Of a DNA stretch of 64,000 nucleotides, positions 19,569 to 29,083 are shown piece after piece. The stretch spans positions 30,725-94,724 of the forward strand of contig JADKGF010000058.1 of assembly GCA_016717105.1 (NCBI GenBank). The letters run 5' to 3'. Position 1 is the stretch's first letter. Every line of letters begins with the position of its first letter. This DNA comes from Saprospiraceae bacterium (GTDB taxonomy: Bacteria > Bacteroidota > Bacteroidia > Chitinophagales > Saprospiraceae). Under the pieces are notes generated by a model that was not told where the DNA came from, did no database searches, and saw only the letters and a program-made list of their open reading frames with translations. A program made the translations under genes and the position numbers.

Positions 19569-21011
19569 ATGAAACAGTTTTTATTTTTTTCGTGGTTTTT
19601 GTTTTCTTCCACATTCATTTTCGGGATGCAAGTGGAGCTGAATTCATATAGTTTTTACGGTGCGGAGACATATACTGAAATTTATATAAGAATCGCAGGG
19701 AATTCTGTTAAATGGATAGATGATGTTAAAACTAAAAAAGCTTCTGTCGGCATCCTACTGATGGTCACACATGAAGATGGGACTATTGCTGCGTATGATA
19801 AATTTTCGTTGGCCGCTATGTACAGAGATAGTATTGTTGATTTTTTGGAGCTTAAAAGAATAAAACTCAATGCCGGCAACTATACTATCAGATTGGAAGC
19901 ATCAGACGAGAATAATATGACTGACAAATTGGAAATCGAACAAAAGCTCACCGTAGAAGCCAAAAATTCGGGATTTCATTTGTCAGATATTCTCCCATTG
20001 GCCATTATAAAAAAAGACACAAGCAAGCATATTCTAGTAAGGAATGGGTATTATATGGAGCCGCTTCCTTATCATTACATTGGGAAAGAAAACAAGCAAT
20101 TGGATTTTTATTTAGAGTCTTATTTGACTGAGCCGAGCTCCGGAGATTTTATCATACAATATGCCATCATGGAAGGCACATCCACATATATAAATACCAA
20201 GCCTTTATTGACCAAATATAAGAAATTAAATCAGGATAAAGTACAGGTTGATGTTTTGTCTCTTCCTGTAAATACAATCAGATCAGGCAATTACCACATT
20301 CTTGTCAATATTATAGATAAAGGTAAAAATGTCCTTACATCCAGACGGTCAAATATTGTCATCAGTAATCCTGAAGCAGATATTGCCTATCTTGAAAATT
20401 ATAATGATCAAGTCGAACATTCATTTGTACAAGATATCAAGGCCGAGGATATGGATTATATCTTGAAAGCACAGTTGCCGATCACTGACCAGCATCAGGT
20501 TTCTATTCTAGGTGAATTGCTAAAAAGTAACAAAATTCGCAGTCAGCGTCAATTTATCTATCAATTGTGGAAGGCAAAATCTCCTATAGAACCAGAAAAA
20601 GCGTATAAATCATACATGGATGTAGTAGCCGCCGTAGATAAAAAATTTTACTCAAATGTTGGTTATGGCTTTCAGTCTGACCGTGGACATATCTTTCTAA
20701 AATACGGCAAACCAAGCAATGTAATGTCAGTAGATACTGAAGTGGACGCGCCACCTTATGAAATATGGTATTACAACAATATGCCACAAACCCAACAAAC
20801 CAACGTAAGATTTTTATTTTACAATCCTTCGCTTTCTCATAATGATTTCAAATTGTTGCATTCTACATGTATAGGTGAAAGAGTAAATTCAGCATGGGAA
20901 ACGGTGCTTTACAAATCAGTTCCGCTAGAAAGACTCGGCAACAGCACAGATGCAACACAAGTCAAAGATAACTGGAATCGAAACGCCAGAAGATATTTCA
21001 ATGAATATTAA
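19569..21011 (+). CDS. GWxTD domain-containing protein
   Basis: A secreted or periplasmic 480-aa protein with a signal peptide (to about residue 20). The C-terminal ~130 residues match the GWxTD domain: FQSDRGHIFLKYGKPSNV followed by PPYEIWYYNNM, the usual 'DRG-I-YGxPxxV...PYEIWYY' pattern, with GFQSD in place of the name-giving GWxTD. The N-terminal part is a series of beta-rich regions. The family is common in Bacteroidota and has no settled function. The convergent LytTR gene ends 4 bp away. Confidence 0.75.
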   Translation: MKQFLFFSWFLFSSTFIFGMQVELNSYSFYGAETYTEIYIRIAGNSVKWIDDVKTKKASVGILLMVTHEDGTIAAYDKFSLAAMYRDSIVDFLELKRIKLNAGNYTIRLEASDENNMTDKLEIEQKLTVEAKNSGFHLSDILPLAIIKKDTSKHILVRNGYYMEPLPYHYIGKENKQLDFYLESYLTEPSSGDFIIQYAIMEGTSTYINTKPLLTKYKKLNQDKVQVDVLSLPVNTIRSGNYHILVNIIDKGKNVLTSRRSNIVISNPEADIAYLENYNDQVEHSFVQDIKAEDMDYILKAQLPITDQHQVSILGELLKSNKIRSQRQFIYQLWKAKSPIEPEKAYKSYMDVVAAVDKKFYSNVGYGFQSDRGHIFLKYGKPSNVMSVDTEVDAPPYEIWYYNNMPQTQQTNVRFLFYNPSLSHNDFKLLHSTCIGERVNSAWETVLYKSVPLERLGNSTDATQVKDNWNRNARRYFNEY

Positions 21012-21015
21012 AGCG

Positions 21016-21753
21016 TTATTTTATTAGCCATTTTTTAAAAATAGGTGATCGTTCGGTGCTGACGACAACTTCTTCATCTGTTGGTTTCAGCATGATTCTA
21101 ACCCTAGATTTTGTGTGGGTACTCATGTGTCCAATGGATTGGAAATGAATGATGTACTGCCTGTTAATTCTGAAGTAATTATTGTCTTTGATGTGTAGCT
21201 CTATTTGTTCCAGTGGGACATCAAGTGGATATTTTTTTCCTTCAAAAGTGATGAGATAGGTGATTTTTTCTTTGGTAAAATAGTAAGAGACATCATGATA
21301 ATCCACAATACGTATTTGATGGCCTATTTTGATCATCCACCTTTTTTGAGAAGGTGTGGCATTCGTAAGTTTCGAGTAATCTGGCAGTTTAGGATTAAAT
21401 ATCTGCTGGTATTTTTTGATGGACATTTCCAGAAGATCTTTTTTTATGGGTTTTAGCAAGTAATCTACAGCATACAACTTGAAAGCATCTAATGCATATT
21501 CATCATATGCTGTTGTAAATATTATTGGCTTACGTATGGTAAGAAATTTGAATATGTCAAAACTATTGCCATCTGATAAATGGATGTCCATCAATAAAAG
21601 ATCAAAATTATCTTCTGTGGAAAGGAAGGCTACACTATCCGATACACTATCCAGAATCTTGATGATTTTAATGTCAAATGGCATCGTCATGAGCATCTTC
21701 TCAAGTCGTTCAGCTGCGGCTGCTTCGTCTTCTATTATAATTATTCTGATCAT
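21016..21753 (-). CDS. LytTR-type response regulator
   Basis: A 245-aa two-component regulator. Residues 1-120 are a receiver domain: acidic pair at EDE near residue 9, phospho-acceptor Asp in DLLLMDIHLSDG near residue 56, and the conserved Lys in LLKPIKKD near residue 104. The C-terminal ~100 residues are a LytTR DNA-binding domain (ending FRINRQYIIHFQSI and a strand-rich tail). The gene overlaps its kinase by 4 bp, so both proteins are made together. Its target promoters are unknown. Confidence 0.9.
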   Translation of the reverse strand: MIRIIIIEDEAAAAERLEKMLMTMPFDIKIIKILDSVSDSVAFLSTEDNFDLLLMDIHLSDGNSFDIFKFLTIRKPIIFTTAYDEYALDAFKLYAVDYLLKPIKKDLLEMSIKKYQQIFNPKLPDYSKLTNATPSQKRWMIKIGHQIRIVDYHDVSYYFTKEKITYLITFEGKKYPLDVPLEQIELHIKDNNYFRINRQYIIHFQSIGHMSTHTKSRVRIMLKPTDEEVVVSTERSPIFKKWLIK

Positions 21754-22430
21754 ATTCTAATAAGTGGTACGGTGACACAAAATTCTTTTTCATTTCTTTC
21801 CACCCGAATTTCTTTTCCGGAAATCGATGTATATCTTCTGCTTAGTGTTTTCAGACCAAAATGTGTGGACATTTCAGACGTAAGCCTCAATTGCATATTG
21901 TTGCATACGATCAGGTTGTCTCCTTCTCGATAAATATTGACTTCTAAAGGTTTGGATGCCGATACGATATTATGTTTTACCGCATTTTCTGTTAGGATTT
22001 GCATGGTAAGTGGCACTATAAAGAAGCCTTTTGGATCGACAACATTGACCTTTAAATTAAGATTTTGTCTGTAGCGTTGGAATAATAGGAATCGGTAATT
22101 TTCGAGAATTGACATTTCTTCTTCCAATGAGATCACATCAGTGTCCCGATACTCCAGCATACTTCGATAAAAATCAGATAATTTTTCTACAAAAACGATC
22201 GCATCCTTAGGATCACTTTCTATGAGCGAGATTAAGGTATTGAAGCTATTAAATAGGAAATGTGGATTGATTTGACTTTTTAATGTTGCAAGCTGGCTTT
22301 TGATCTGATCAGTCTGAAATTCCTGTAATTGTTTGCGGTGTTTGTGCCGCTCATATAGCCAATATATCACAGCTGATGTCACAAGAATGCTAACAATCAA
22401 ATATATTACCCAATTTTGCCAATCAATCAT
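21750..22430 (-). CDS. LytS-like sensor histidine kinase
   Basis: A 226-aa sensor kinase with one N-terminal membrane helix (WVIYLIVSILVTSAVIYWLY) and no large sensor domain. The His-kinase dimer region has the phospho-acceptor motif INPHFLFNSFNTLISLIES near residue 55, and the ATPase region has the N-box ILTENAVKHNI near residue 150. The G-box after ICNN is degenerate, as is common in this family. It forms an operon with the LytTR regulator gene. With so small an extracytoplasmic part, it probably senses the membrane or a partner protein. Confidence 0.88.
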   Translation of the reverse strand: MIDWQNWVIYLIVSILVTSAVIYWLYERHKHRKQLQEFQTDQIKSQLATLKSQINPHFLFNSFNTLISLIESDPKDAIVFVEKLSDFYRSMLEYRDTDVISLEEEMSILENYRFLLFQRYRQNLNLKVNVVDPKGFFIVPLTMQILTENAVKHNIVSASKPLEVNIYREGDNLIVCNNMQLRLTSEMSTHFGLKTLSRRYTSISGKEIRVERNEKEFCVTVPLIRI

Positions 22431-22746
22431 AAAGGTTTTTTGTTGTCGGTCAGTTTAATGTCTCGATATTACAAATCCTAAAGTCAGAATGACAAGGACG
22501 CTCAAAGTTATCATTTGAAACCCGTTTTTAATAATTTATTATTCCGAAATGGTAATTATTGACGTTCAGTCGGATGTTGATTCCAAGATAGGATTGTAAA
22601 ATATGTTTTCAGTATTTAAAAATCCCCGTTCAGTATAATTAGTTTTCATATAAAAAAAAGTAAATATATCTTTGCAGCACAATTATTGGGTGTAATGAAA
22701 CAACCAAATTGTAAAATGATTGTTTACAGATATTAATTTTATAAAT
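22431..22746. other. Divergent intergenic region
   Basis: A 316-bp gap between the kinase gene (minus) and the cytochrome lipoprotein gene (plus). It is AT-rich and contains TATCTTTG at 22667-22674, a -7 element for the plus-strand gene. No ORF with a convincing start was seen. Confidence 0.55.
22667..22674 (+). promoter_or_regulatory. -7 element for the cytochrome lipoprotein gene
   Basis: TATCTTTG matches TAnnTTTG, about 73 bp before the chosen ATG at 22747. Confidence 0.45.
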
Positions 22747-23103
22747 ATGTTGAAAAGTTTTGGAGTACTTTGTTTAATGATTTTATTTACTGGCTGTTCT
22801 TATGATTCAGTTGAAGAATTAAGTGGTGCGGCTTGTAAGGTCGAAAATGTTAGCTTTGCACAGGACATCGTACCGATACTAAACAACAATTGCATAGCAT
22901 GTCATAGTGCTTTTGCTTTACAGGGCGATGTCAACCTCGAAGGTCACAGCGAGGTACTAAAATATGCATTAAATGGATCTTTACTTGGCAGCATAAGCTA
23001 TGAATCTGGATATATTGCAATGCCATCTGGTGCTTCTAAACTTTCAGATTGTAATATTTCACAAATTGCTGCATGGATCAAAGCCGGCAGCCCGAATAAT
23101 TAA
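22747..23103 (+). CDS. Single-haem c-type cytochrome lipoprotein
   Basis: A 118-aa lipoprotein with an SPII signal (MLKSFGVLCLMILFTGCSYD) and one haem c motif, NCIACHS (CxxCH), near residue 55. The distal Met ligand could be in YIAMPSG near residue 97. The pattern 'FAQDIVPILNNNCIACH' is typical of the cytochrome modules of Bacteroidota lipoproteins. It should sit in the periplasm or outer membrane and carry electrons. The OB-fold gene follows after 12 bp, and YceI and DUF5777 genes come next. The start at 22747 is preferred to an upstream frame at 22720 because it opens at the signal peptide. Confidence 0.8.
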   Translation: MLKSFGVLCLMILFTGCSYDSVEELSGAACKVENVSFAQDIVPILNNNCIACHSAFALQGDVNLEGHSEVLKYALNGSLLGSISYESGYIAMPSGASKLSDCNISQIAAWIKAGSPNN

Positions 23104-23115
23104 TAAGTATCGTGT

Positions 23116-23514
23116 ATGAAAAAGTATATTTATATAATCTTAGTTTTGGCAATAATTGGTGGCCTTATTGGGTACAAAATGGTCAATAAAAGCCATGTAG
23201 AAACAAAAGGTGTCACAGCAGAATTTGTCTTAAAACCTGCCGAATTGCTAGCGGCTTATGAGTTAGATGAAGCTGCAGCAGATACCAAATACTTGGATAA
23301 AATTTTAGAGGTCAAAGGCAATGTTAAAGCGATCAATGAAGTAGAAAATGGTGGAAGCATAAGCCTTGACACCGGAAATGATATGGCATCAGTGACCTGC
23401 GAATTTGAGTCAAAAGATGCCGTAAATGGCATTAAAATCGGAGATGAAGTGACCGTTAAAGGTTTTTGTAGTGGGAAATTAATGGATATTGTTTTGGTCA
23501 GATGTTCTTTGTAA
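23116..23514 (+). CDS. Membrane-anchored OB-fold protein (tRNA_anti-like)
   Basis: A 132-aa protein with an N-terminal membrane anchor (IYIILVLAIIGGLIGYKMV) and a single OB-fold. The pattern VKGNVKAINEVENGGSISLDTG...VTCEF...GDEVTVKGFCSG...IVLVRCSL is that of the 'tRNA_anti-like' domain of small Bacteroidota proteins, in which the motif KGxC-G near the end is conserved. Despite the Pfam-style name there is no reason to think it binds tRNA. It lies between the cytochrome and YceI genes and may act in the same envelope process. Confidence 0.65.
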   Translation: MKKYIYIILVLAIIGGLIGYKMVNKSHVETKGVTAEFVLKPAELLAAYELDEAAADTKYLDKILEVKGNVKAINEVENGGSISLDTGNDMASVTCEFESKDAVNGIKIGDEVTVKGFCSGKLMDIVLVRCSL

Positions 23515-23611
23515 GTAATAGACATAAATTAGGTGTCCTTGTTATTTAACAAAATTTTATAACCTGATAGGGATACTAAGTTGATGCAAAAACGTCTAAC
23601 TTGTGAATGGT

Positions 23612-23619
23612 TATTTTTG
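23612..23619 (+). promoter_or_regulatory. -7 element for the YceI gene
   Basis: TATTTTTG matches TAnnTTTG, 20 bp before the ATG at 23640. Confidence 0.45.
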
Positions 23620-23639
23620 TAATTATAAATTCTTAAACA

Positions 23640-24191
23640 ATGCGTAAATTTATCATTGGTTTTTTCTTATTTTTCTTAGGTGTTCAGGTTATGTCAGCCC
23701 AAAAATATTTCACCAAAACAGGCCATATTTCTTTCTATTCGGACACACCTTTGGAAAAAATCGAAGGACATAACAAATCATCCAATTGCGTACTTGATGT
23801 TGCTACCGGAAAACTCGAAGTTGCTACATTAGTCAAAGGTTTCCAATTTGAGAAGGCGCTAATGCAAGAACACTTTAATGAAAATTATATGGAAAGTGAT
23901 AAGTTTCCTAAAGCTGTTTTTAAAGGGCAAATTGACAATTATAGCAAACTAGATATTTCAAAAAATGGCAAAGTTACCGTTAAAGTTTCAGGTGATCTCA
24001 CTATGCATGGCGTGACCAAAAAAGTCACTACAGATGCTATGGTCAGTATTAACAATGGTAAAATCATTGCCGATGCAAGTTTTAATGTTTTGCTAGCAGA
24101 TTTTAATATCAAAATACCTGCACTTGTGAAGGACCAAATCGCAAAATCATTGAAAATAAAAGTAGCTTGCACATTGGAGCCACTAAAATAA
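23640..24191 (+). CDS. YceI-family lipid-binding protein
   Basis: A secreted 183-aa protein with a signal peptide ending VMSAQ. The rest is a YceI-like lipocalin fold: YFTKTGHISFYSDTPLEKIEGHN, then NYMESDKFPKAVFKGQI and VSGDLTMHGVTKKV, the two family signatures (the 'MESxKFPxA.F' strand and 'G.LTMHGVTK.V'). YceI proteins bind isoprenoid or other long lipids in the periplasm. Its neighbours, a cytochrome lipoprotein and DUF5777 barrel, recur with it in Bacteroidota, so a shared envelope redox role is plausible but unproven. Confidence 0.88.
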   Translation: MRKFIIGFFLFFLGVQVMSAQKYFTKTGHISFYSDTPLEKIEGHNKSSNCVLDVATGKLEVATLVKGFQFEKALMQEHFNENYMESDKFPKAVFKGQIDNYSKLDISKNGKVTVKVSGDLTMHGVTKKVTTDAMVSINNGKIIADASFNVLLADFNIKIPALVKDQIAKSLKIKVACTLEPLK

Positions 24192-24222
24192 ATGTTCAAC
24201 CATTCAAAATAATAACCAACTC

Positions 24223-25121
24223 ATGATGTTCAAAAATGTATTGATCGCCGCCACTTTTTTGTTTTTATTTTCCAGTTTATCCGCACAAGAAGAAGATTTA
24301 TTGTCTTTGCTGGGCGAAACAGAAACTACGGATTACACTAATGCCAGTTTCAAAACAAATCGGGTTATCAACTTACACTCGCTAGAAAACACAGCTTCTG
24401 GCGTTCTGGATTTTAAGATAAGTCATAGATTTAATCCCATAAACAACGGAATTTATGACTTTTTTGGGCTAGATGGTGCCAATATCCGTTTGGGCTTAGA
24501 TTATGGTGTAAATGATGTCATGATGGTCGGAATAGGTAGAAGTAGTTTCGAAAAGACAATTGACGGATATATAAAATACAAATTTTTGCGTCAATCCAAG
24601 GGTAAAAAAAACATGCCAGTTACTGCGGCTCTTTTGCTTACATCTGCTGTAAATACCTTGAAATGGACCAATCCAGATGTTGAAGATTTGCTAAAAAATA
24701 GATTGTTCTATACAAGTCAGCTCATCTTAGGTAGGAAGTTTAGTGAATCCTTTAGTCTACAACTTAGCCCTACATTGGTGCATCGCAATTTGGTAGAAAC
24801 ACTTGTCGAAAAAATGATGTTTTTGCTTTAGGGATTGGTACAAGATATAAAATTAGTAAACGCATTGCCATAAATGGTGAATATATATATTTGCTTCCTG
24901 ACCAAGTGGCAAATGGTGTCACAAATTCACTTTCTGTAGGTGTCGATATTGAAACTGGCGGCCACGTATTTCAGTTGCACTTTTCCAACAGTCGCTCCAT
25001 GATCGAAAAAGGATTTATTGCAGAGTCTTATGGAACTTGGGATTCTTCACTAGAAGGCATCCATTTCGGATTTAATATCAGTCGGGTATTTACGCTCAAG
25101 CGAAAAAAATTGGAAAATTAA
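24223..25121 (+). CDS. DUF5777-like outer-membrane beta-barrel (one frameshift)
   Basis: A signal peptide (to about residue 21) is followed by EEDLLSLLGE and a long beta-rich region with SHRFNPINNGIYDFFGLDGANIRLG, typical of the DUF5777 barrel family. The first frame stops at 24831. The second continues with FALGIGTRYKISKRIAINGEY and ends in a strand-rich C-terminus with FTLKRKKLEN. Adding one A to the run of six near 24812 joins them into a protein of ~299 aa, the usual size, so the break is likely an error. Its position after YceI is the common gene order. Function unknown. Confidence 0.7.
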
Positions 25122-25248
25122 ATGTTCCAATAATCTTTTTCAGATTGATTTGTATTTATTATAATGCATTGATTACTAATGAAATATGATTTTTTACGCA
25201 TTGTAAGACACTAAGTATTATATTTATTAAAATTTAAAATATCGTATT

Positions 25249-25650
25249 ATGAAATTATTAAACTTGGTGTTAATCACCCTTTTTATTGGAATGTTTATAT
25301 CATGTTCTAAAGATGATGCAAGTGATGTAACCACTAATGGATGGAAAGTTACTAAATTTTTGCACAAAGGCGAGGATAAAACTTCTGATTTTCAGTCGTA
25401 TGTGTTTGATTTTCAATCATCTGGTGTATTGACTGCCGTCAAAGGTTCTACTACAGTTACTGGACTGTGGAAAGAAGTTCAAGATAGTGGAAGGAATAAA
25501 TTGGTGATTTCATTTGGTGGAACAGGCAGCTTTGAAGAGATTTCTGAAGACTGGACTATAGGTACAAAAACAGATGTATCTATTAAACTAACCAATGTCA
25601 GCGGCAATGCTGCAAATGTAGGTACTGATGTCCTCGAGTTTGCGAAATAA
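25249..25650 (+). CDS. Small lipocalin-like lipoprotein
   Basis: A 133-aa lipoprotein with an SPII signal (LITLFIGMFISCSKDD). The mature part begins NGWKVTKFLHKGEDKT and alternates short strands (YVFDFQSSGVLTAVKG, TGLWKEVQDSGRNKLVISF), as in lipocalin-like Bacteroidota lipoproteins. Its last ~10 codons lie in a segment that is duplicated about 870 bp downstream. No ligand or pathway can be inferred. Confidence 0.65.
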   Translation: MKLLNLVLITLFIGMFISCSKDDASDVTTNGWKVTKFLHKGEDKTSDFQSYVFDFQSSGVLTAVKGSTTVTGLWKEVQDSGRNKLVISFGGTGSFEEISEDWTIGTKTDVSIKLTNVSGNAANVGTDVLEFAK

Positions 25651-25861
25651 AAAATTCGTACATAAATCTTACCGACATCTTGATTTTTATTGCGAAATGT
25701 TATATTTTTGTATGACCATATTTATTTTAATGGAAAAGTATGACAATAATTGAGCGCAGTATTCAGCCTTATGTAGAAAAATATAGTTTTGGTGTTTGCA
25801 GTTATCTTGCAGAGAAATGGGGATTAAATGAAGCCAAAGTAAGAACATATTTTATATATAG
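25622..25861 (+). repeat. Duplicated segment, copy 1
   Basis: About 240 bp, from the tail of the lipoprotein gene through the promoter and first ~40 codons of a PspC-like gene, recur almost identically at 26500-26742. The copies diverge just after the codons for TYFIYS. They are in direct orientation. Confidence 0.85.
25703..25710 (+). promoter_or_regulatory. -7 element for PspC-like copy 1
   Basis: TATTTTTG matches TAnnTTTG, 29 bp before the ATG. In copy 2 the T run is one shorter, so the match there is imperfect. Confidence 0.4.
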
Positions 25862-25959
25862 CAAAATCAATTTGTTCAGTTGTTGCAGGATCCGGAACCT
25901 TAGTTGGTTTAGTCACAGCAATATTTTTTAATTATATAAAACCTATTTCAAATGAGTAA
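25740..25959 (+). pseudogene. PspC-like small membrane protein, copy 1, frameshifted
   Basis: The first 40 residues (IERSIQPYVEKYSFGVCS and EKWGLNEAKVRTYFIYS) equal those of the intact copy at 26615. Then the frame ends early at 25931 without a membrane helix. In the +1 frame the DNA encodes SICSVVAGSGTLVGLVTAIF, a good transmembrane helix, and ends FFNYIKPISNE at 25957-25959. So this is either a diverged paralogue broken by one indel or a real degenerate copy. The new C-terminal part is not similar to copy 2, which points to recombination after duplication. Confidence 0.55.
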
Positions 25960-25978
25960 TTAAAGTGCGAAAAATACA

Positions 25979-26350
25979 ATGTTTAATTTGTATCAATCTT
26001 CATGGTTGTTTTTATTATTTCCAATAATATTGGTCGCCTGTGGTTTGGATAAGATGCAGAATTATACTTGGTATTTTATATTTGGAATTATTTTTATTGC
26101 AATATATTTTTTATTTTGGAATATCAAAATTATAAAACAAATGTATGATAACGACAAAGGAAAATCAATCCATATTGACAATCAATTTATTAGGTTTTAC
26201 ATAGGTACTAGTTTGGTAAACACTTTTAAGATTTTAGATATAAAATCAATTACAACATTGTTGCCTCACTCTGTAAAAGTTTGGAGTTTTTACAGGATAG
26301 AACTTTTGTTACCCAATGACGATATTTTTAATATTTCTATCTTTGCTTAA
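25979..26350 (+). CDS. Small membrane protein, unknown
   Basis: A 123-aa protein with two closely spaced hydrophobic segments near residues 8-24 and 30-50, followed by a basic cytoplasmic part with a beta-strand pattern (KGKSIHIDNQFIRFYIG, FKILDIKSITTLL, FYRIELLLPND). The layout of two helices plus a PH-like half resembles small Bacteroidota membrane proteins but I do not recognise the family. It is very AT-rich and lies between the two copies of the duplicated segment, so it was probably carried along or inserted between them. Confidence 0.5.
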   Translation: MFNLYQSSWLFLLFPIILVACGLDKMQNYTWYFIFGIIFIAIYFLFWNIKIIKQMYDNDKGKSIHIDNQFIRFYIGTSLVNTFKILDIKSITTLLPHSVKVWSFYRIELLLPNDDIFNISIFA

Positions 26351-26499
26351 AATGATTTAGGAATATGAAAAGTTTAAATCATATTTTCATCATTCCTCGA
26401 TTAATATAAAATTTGTAAAATTAAAAGATATATACGCATATTAACTAATACACCTACAACACATCTGGTAATATGACAAATAGAGTGTATGGGGTAGGA

Positions 26500-26742
26500 A
26501 CTACTGTCCTTGAGTTTGCGAAATAAAAAATTCGTACATAAATCTTACCGACATCTTGATTATTATTGCGAAAAGTTATATTTTGTATGACCATATTTAT
26601 TTTAGTGGAAAAGTATGACAATAATTGAGCGCAGTATTCAGCCTTATGTAGAAAAATATAGTTTTGGTGTTTGCAGTTATCTTGCAGAAAAGTGGGGACT
26701 AAATGAAGCCAAAGTAAGAACATATTTTATATATAGCAGCTT
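26500..26742 (+). repeat. Duplicated segment, copy 2
   Basis: Direct repeat of 25622-25861 with a few substitutions and small indels. Its left end carries a non-coding remnant of the lipoprotein gene tail (CTTGAGTTTGCGAAATAA), which shows the direction of duplication: the lipoprotein gene at 25249 is the source. Confidence 0.85.
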
Positions 26743-26836
26743 CATCACATTTGGTTCGCCATTGATTGTTTACCTTGCTGCGGCATTTTGGATCAATATT
26801 AAAAAATATCTTAGGACTGGCGAAAGTTTGAAATAG
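26615..26836 (+). CDS. PspC-domain small membrane protein
   Basis: A 73-aa protein with the PspC layout: an amphipathic start, FGVCSYLAEKWGLNEAKVR, then the hydrophobic stretch FGSPLIVYLAAAFWINIKKYL. The family name comes from phage-shock protein C; the short single-domain Bacteroidota versions have no assigned role, but membrane-stress functions are possible. It is the intact member of the duplicated pair. It ends 13 bp before the convergent methyltransferase gene. Confidence 0.75.
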   Translation: MTIIERSIQPYVEKYSFGVCSYLAEKWGLNEAKVRTYFIYSSFITFGSPLIVYLAAAFWINIKKYLRTGESLK

Positions 26837-26849
26837 GATTGGAGTCGAA

Positions 26850-28233
26850 TTATTCTGTTCGACCTTTTTCTATATTCATCAAGATCCGATATTCAGCTGG
26901 CAAATAATTATTGATGCGATCGCCTAAGTTTTTTAGCCAACCGATTCCTTGACCTTTGTAAGTAGCTAATAACCAACCTTTTCTAGCATGCTCCACAGCG
27001 TATAAATCTTTTTTTAGATAATGCAATGCTGTGTTTGTATCCATTTCAATAGTATTGATTTTGATTGATCGGTTTAATGATAGTGCCAGACTATGATCGG
27101 GTATTAGGATATTTTTGTTGGGAAGTCCAACGGAAGTACCACAGTAGATCAACTTTAAATAATGGTCTAGTATTTTAGCATCTTCTGCAAAAGCATCAGG
27201 AAACAAATGAATTGTACCCATTTTGTCAGCTAAAAGACAATGGTTTTGGATTTCAACCCAAGCTTCTATATCTTGTGGTCGGTTTTTGTGATTTAGTACT
27301 TGCAGATTTTTTTGAAGTTTGGAGTTTTAGTTTGTATTCGGCATTATTAATTTTTTGCAACACAGCAGCAAAGAATCCTTCACCTTTGACCAGATGTTGA
27401 TAAAATTGGTAGCCAATACATCCATTTTTTTCAGTTTTTACTATCTGCCATGCATCAGGAACATCTAGATCAACACTTTTTAAGTCATACTGATCAGCAA
27501 ATTTTGTTATATTATCTATGTTTTCAGCATCATTATAAGTACATGTAGAGTATATCAAATATCCATCCGGTTTCAATGCAGGCATGACATCATGAATGAT
27601 TTTTTGCTGTCGAAGACTACAATTTTTTACATTTTCTGGCGACCATTCGCCGATAGCATTTGGGTCTTTGCGAAACATGCCTTCACCAGAACAAGGTGCA
27701 TCTACCAAAATGATATCAAAAAATGAGGTCAAATGGCTGAAATCTTTTGGATCATTATTGGTCACGACGACGTTTGAGTAGCCTTCTTTACTTAGATTAT
27801 ATTTTAAAGTGTAAGCTCTGTTTTTTATAATTTCATTTGCTACCAATAATCCTTTTCCATTCAAAATCGACGCAATCAAAGTGCTCTTACCACCAGGTGC
27901 GGCACTCAGGTCAAGAATTTTAAGACCATTATTTGATATCTCTATTTTCTCTAAAATATTCCCGATAAACATAGATGACGCTTCCTGAACGTAATAAGCA
28001 CCGCTGTGGAATGCTGGATCAAGCGTAAATATTGGTCTTTCGGCAAGATAAAATCCACTTTTGCACCATGCTACCTGTTCTAGATCGACAGGTTTTGACA
28101 TTTTTTGGTGGTTGATTCTTATAGAAACTGGCACTTCTGCATCCATCGATTCTAAAAATCTTGAAAACATTGTTGGTCCCAATTTGCTTGTGATATTTTC
28201 TGAAAATGAAGCAGGAAGCAAGCGACTGACCAT
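26850..28233 (-). CDS. NOL1/NOP2/Sun-type RNA m5C methyltransferase (frameshifted)
   Basis: SAM-dependent RNA cytosine-5 methyltransferase of the RsmB/RsmF group. The N-terminal frame (27253-28233) holds the SAM site LDLSAAPGGKSTLIASIL near residue 105, motif IV DAPCSGEGMFRKDP near residue 175 and motif VI with the catalytic Cys, IYSTCTYNDAEN near residue 228. The second frame (from about 27300 to 26850) encodes the RsmF-like C-terminal domain, beginning RPQDIEAWVEIQNHCLL and ending with the PUA-like YGIGWLKNLGDRINNYLP-type segment. An indel near a run of seven A at about 27310 separates them. Joined length is ~460 aa, normal. The break is probably an error. Confidence 0.82.
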
Positions 28234-28448
28234 ATTGAATTAGGACGTTTAGAATTTGTTTCGGGCAAACATACGATTTGATTTGGGCATATTTAAATTT
28301 TTTGAGCCCTATAATCAATATTTCATTGGAGCCGTTGTTATTGTTTAATCTGGAATAAGGCGTCGGTTTATACAACTTTTCTGATTTGAATTAAATTTTT
28401 AACACTTTGTTATGATTGGAATAATATGGAATTAAATACCTTTACATC

Positions 28449-28835
28449 ATGAATGCAATCATAGCCAGATTTCTGATTATTGTATGTTTGTTCACTTTTA
28501 CACCATTTAAGGAAGTGATAAAGGCTCCATTGCTTTTGATTCACTATATAGAACATCTACAAGAAAAATCTGAAATGTCTTTGGTAGATTTTTTTGATAT
28601 GCATTACATGAAGGGCATTGTTTTGGATGAGGATTTTGAAAAAGATATGCAATTACCCTTTAAGGTTGTAGATTTTGCCCATTTACCAATATTTGTGTTT
28701 TCAGAATCAAAGTTTTTTCCTGTTAGCAAACAAGTACAACCTTGTTATCTGAAATCAAAGCTACCAAATACCTATGATTTTATACTTTCTGATGCCAATC
28801 TACGAGGCATTTTTCATCCTCCAAAAATTTCCTGA
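28449..28835 (+). CDS. Small secreted protein ahead of the RND efflux operon
   Basis: A 128-aa protein with an N-terminal signal (MNAIIARFLIIVCLFTFTPF) and the pattern IHYIEHLQEKSEMSLVDFFDMHY followed by DEDFEKDMQLPFK. Proteins with 'xHYxEHxxx...FLxMHY...DxDYxxDMxLPFK' are commonly encoded just before CusA/CzcA genes in Bacteroidota, as here. A role in metal sensing or binding is possible (His-rich pattern), but no function is established. The RND gene starts about 250 bp downstream. Confidence 0.65.
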   Translation: MNAIIARFLIIVCLFTFTPFKEVIKAPLLLIHYIEHLQEKSEMSLVDFFDMHYMKGIVLDEDFEKDMQLPFKVVDFAHLPIFVFSESKFFPVSKQVQPCYLKSKLPNTYDFILSDANLRGIFHPPKIS

Positions 28836-29083
28836 TTCTTGTTTTGCCAATTAAACAAGGCTTAGTTTGTCTCGGGTGTACATTATTTTTGTACACATCA
28901 TCCTAGTTATTTAGCTTGTGTGTTTGAATTATTGCTCGTTTGAAGCTTATCAAGGCGCACTTATACCTAAGAAGATATCGTGGCAAACAAAATTGTCAAT
29001 TAAAATGTGCACAAAAAAAATCTGTGTTCGTATTTTTGATTGTCAAAGGAGATACATTATTTTGGAAATTTTAATAATAATAC

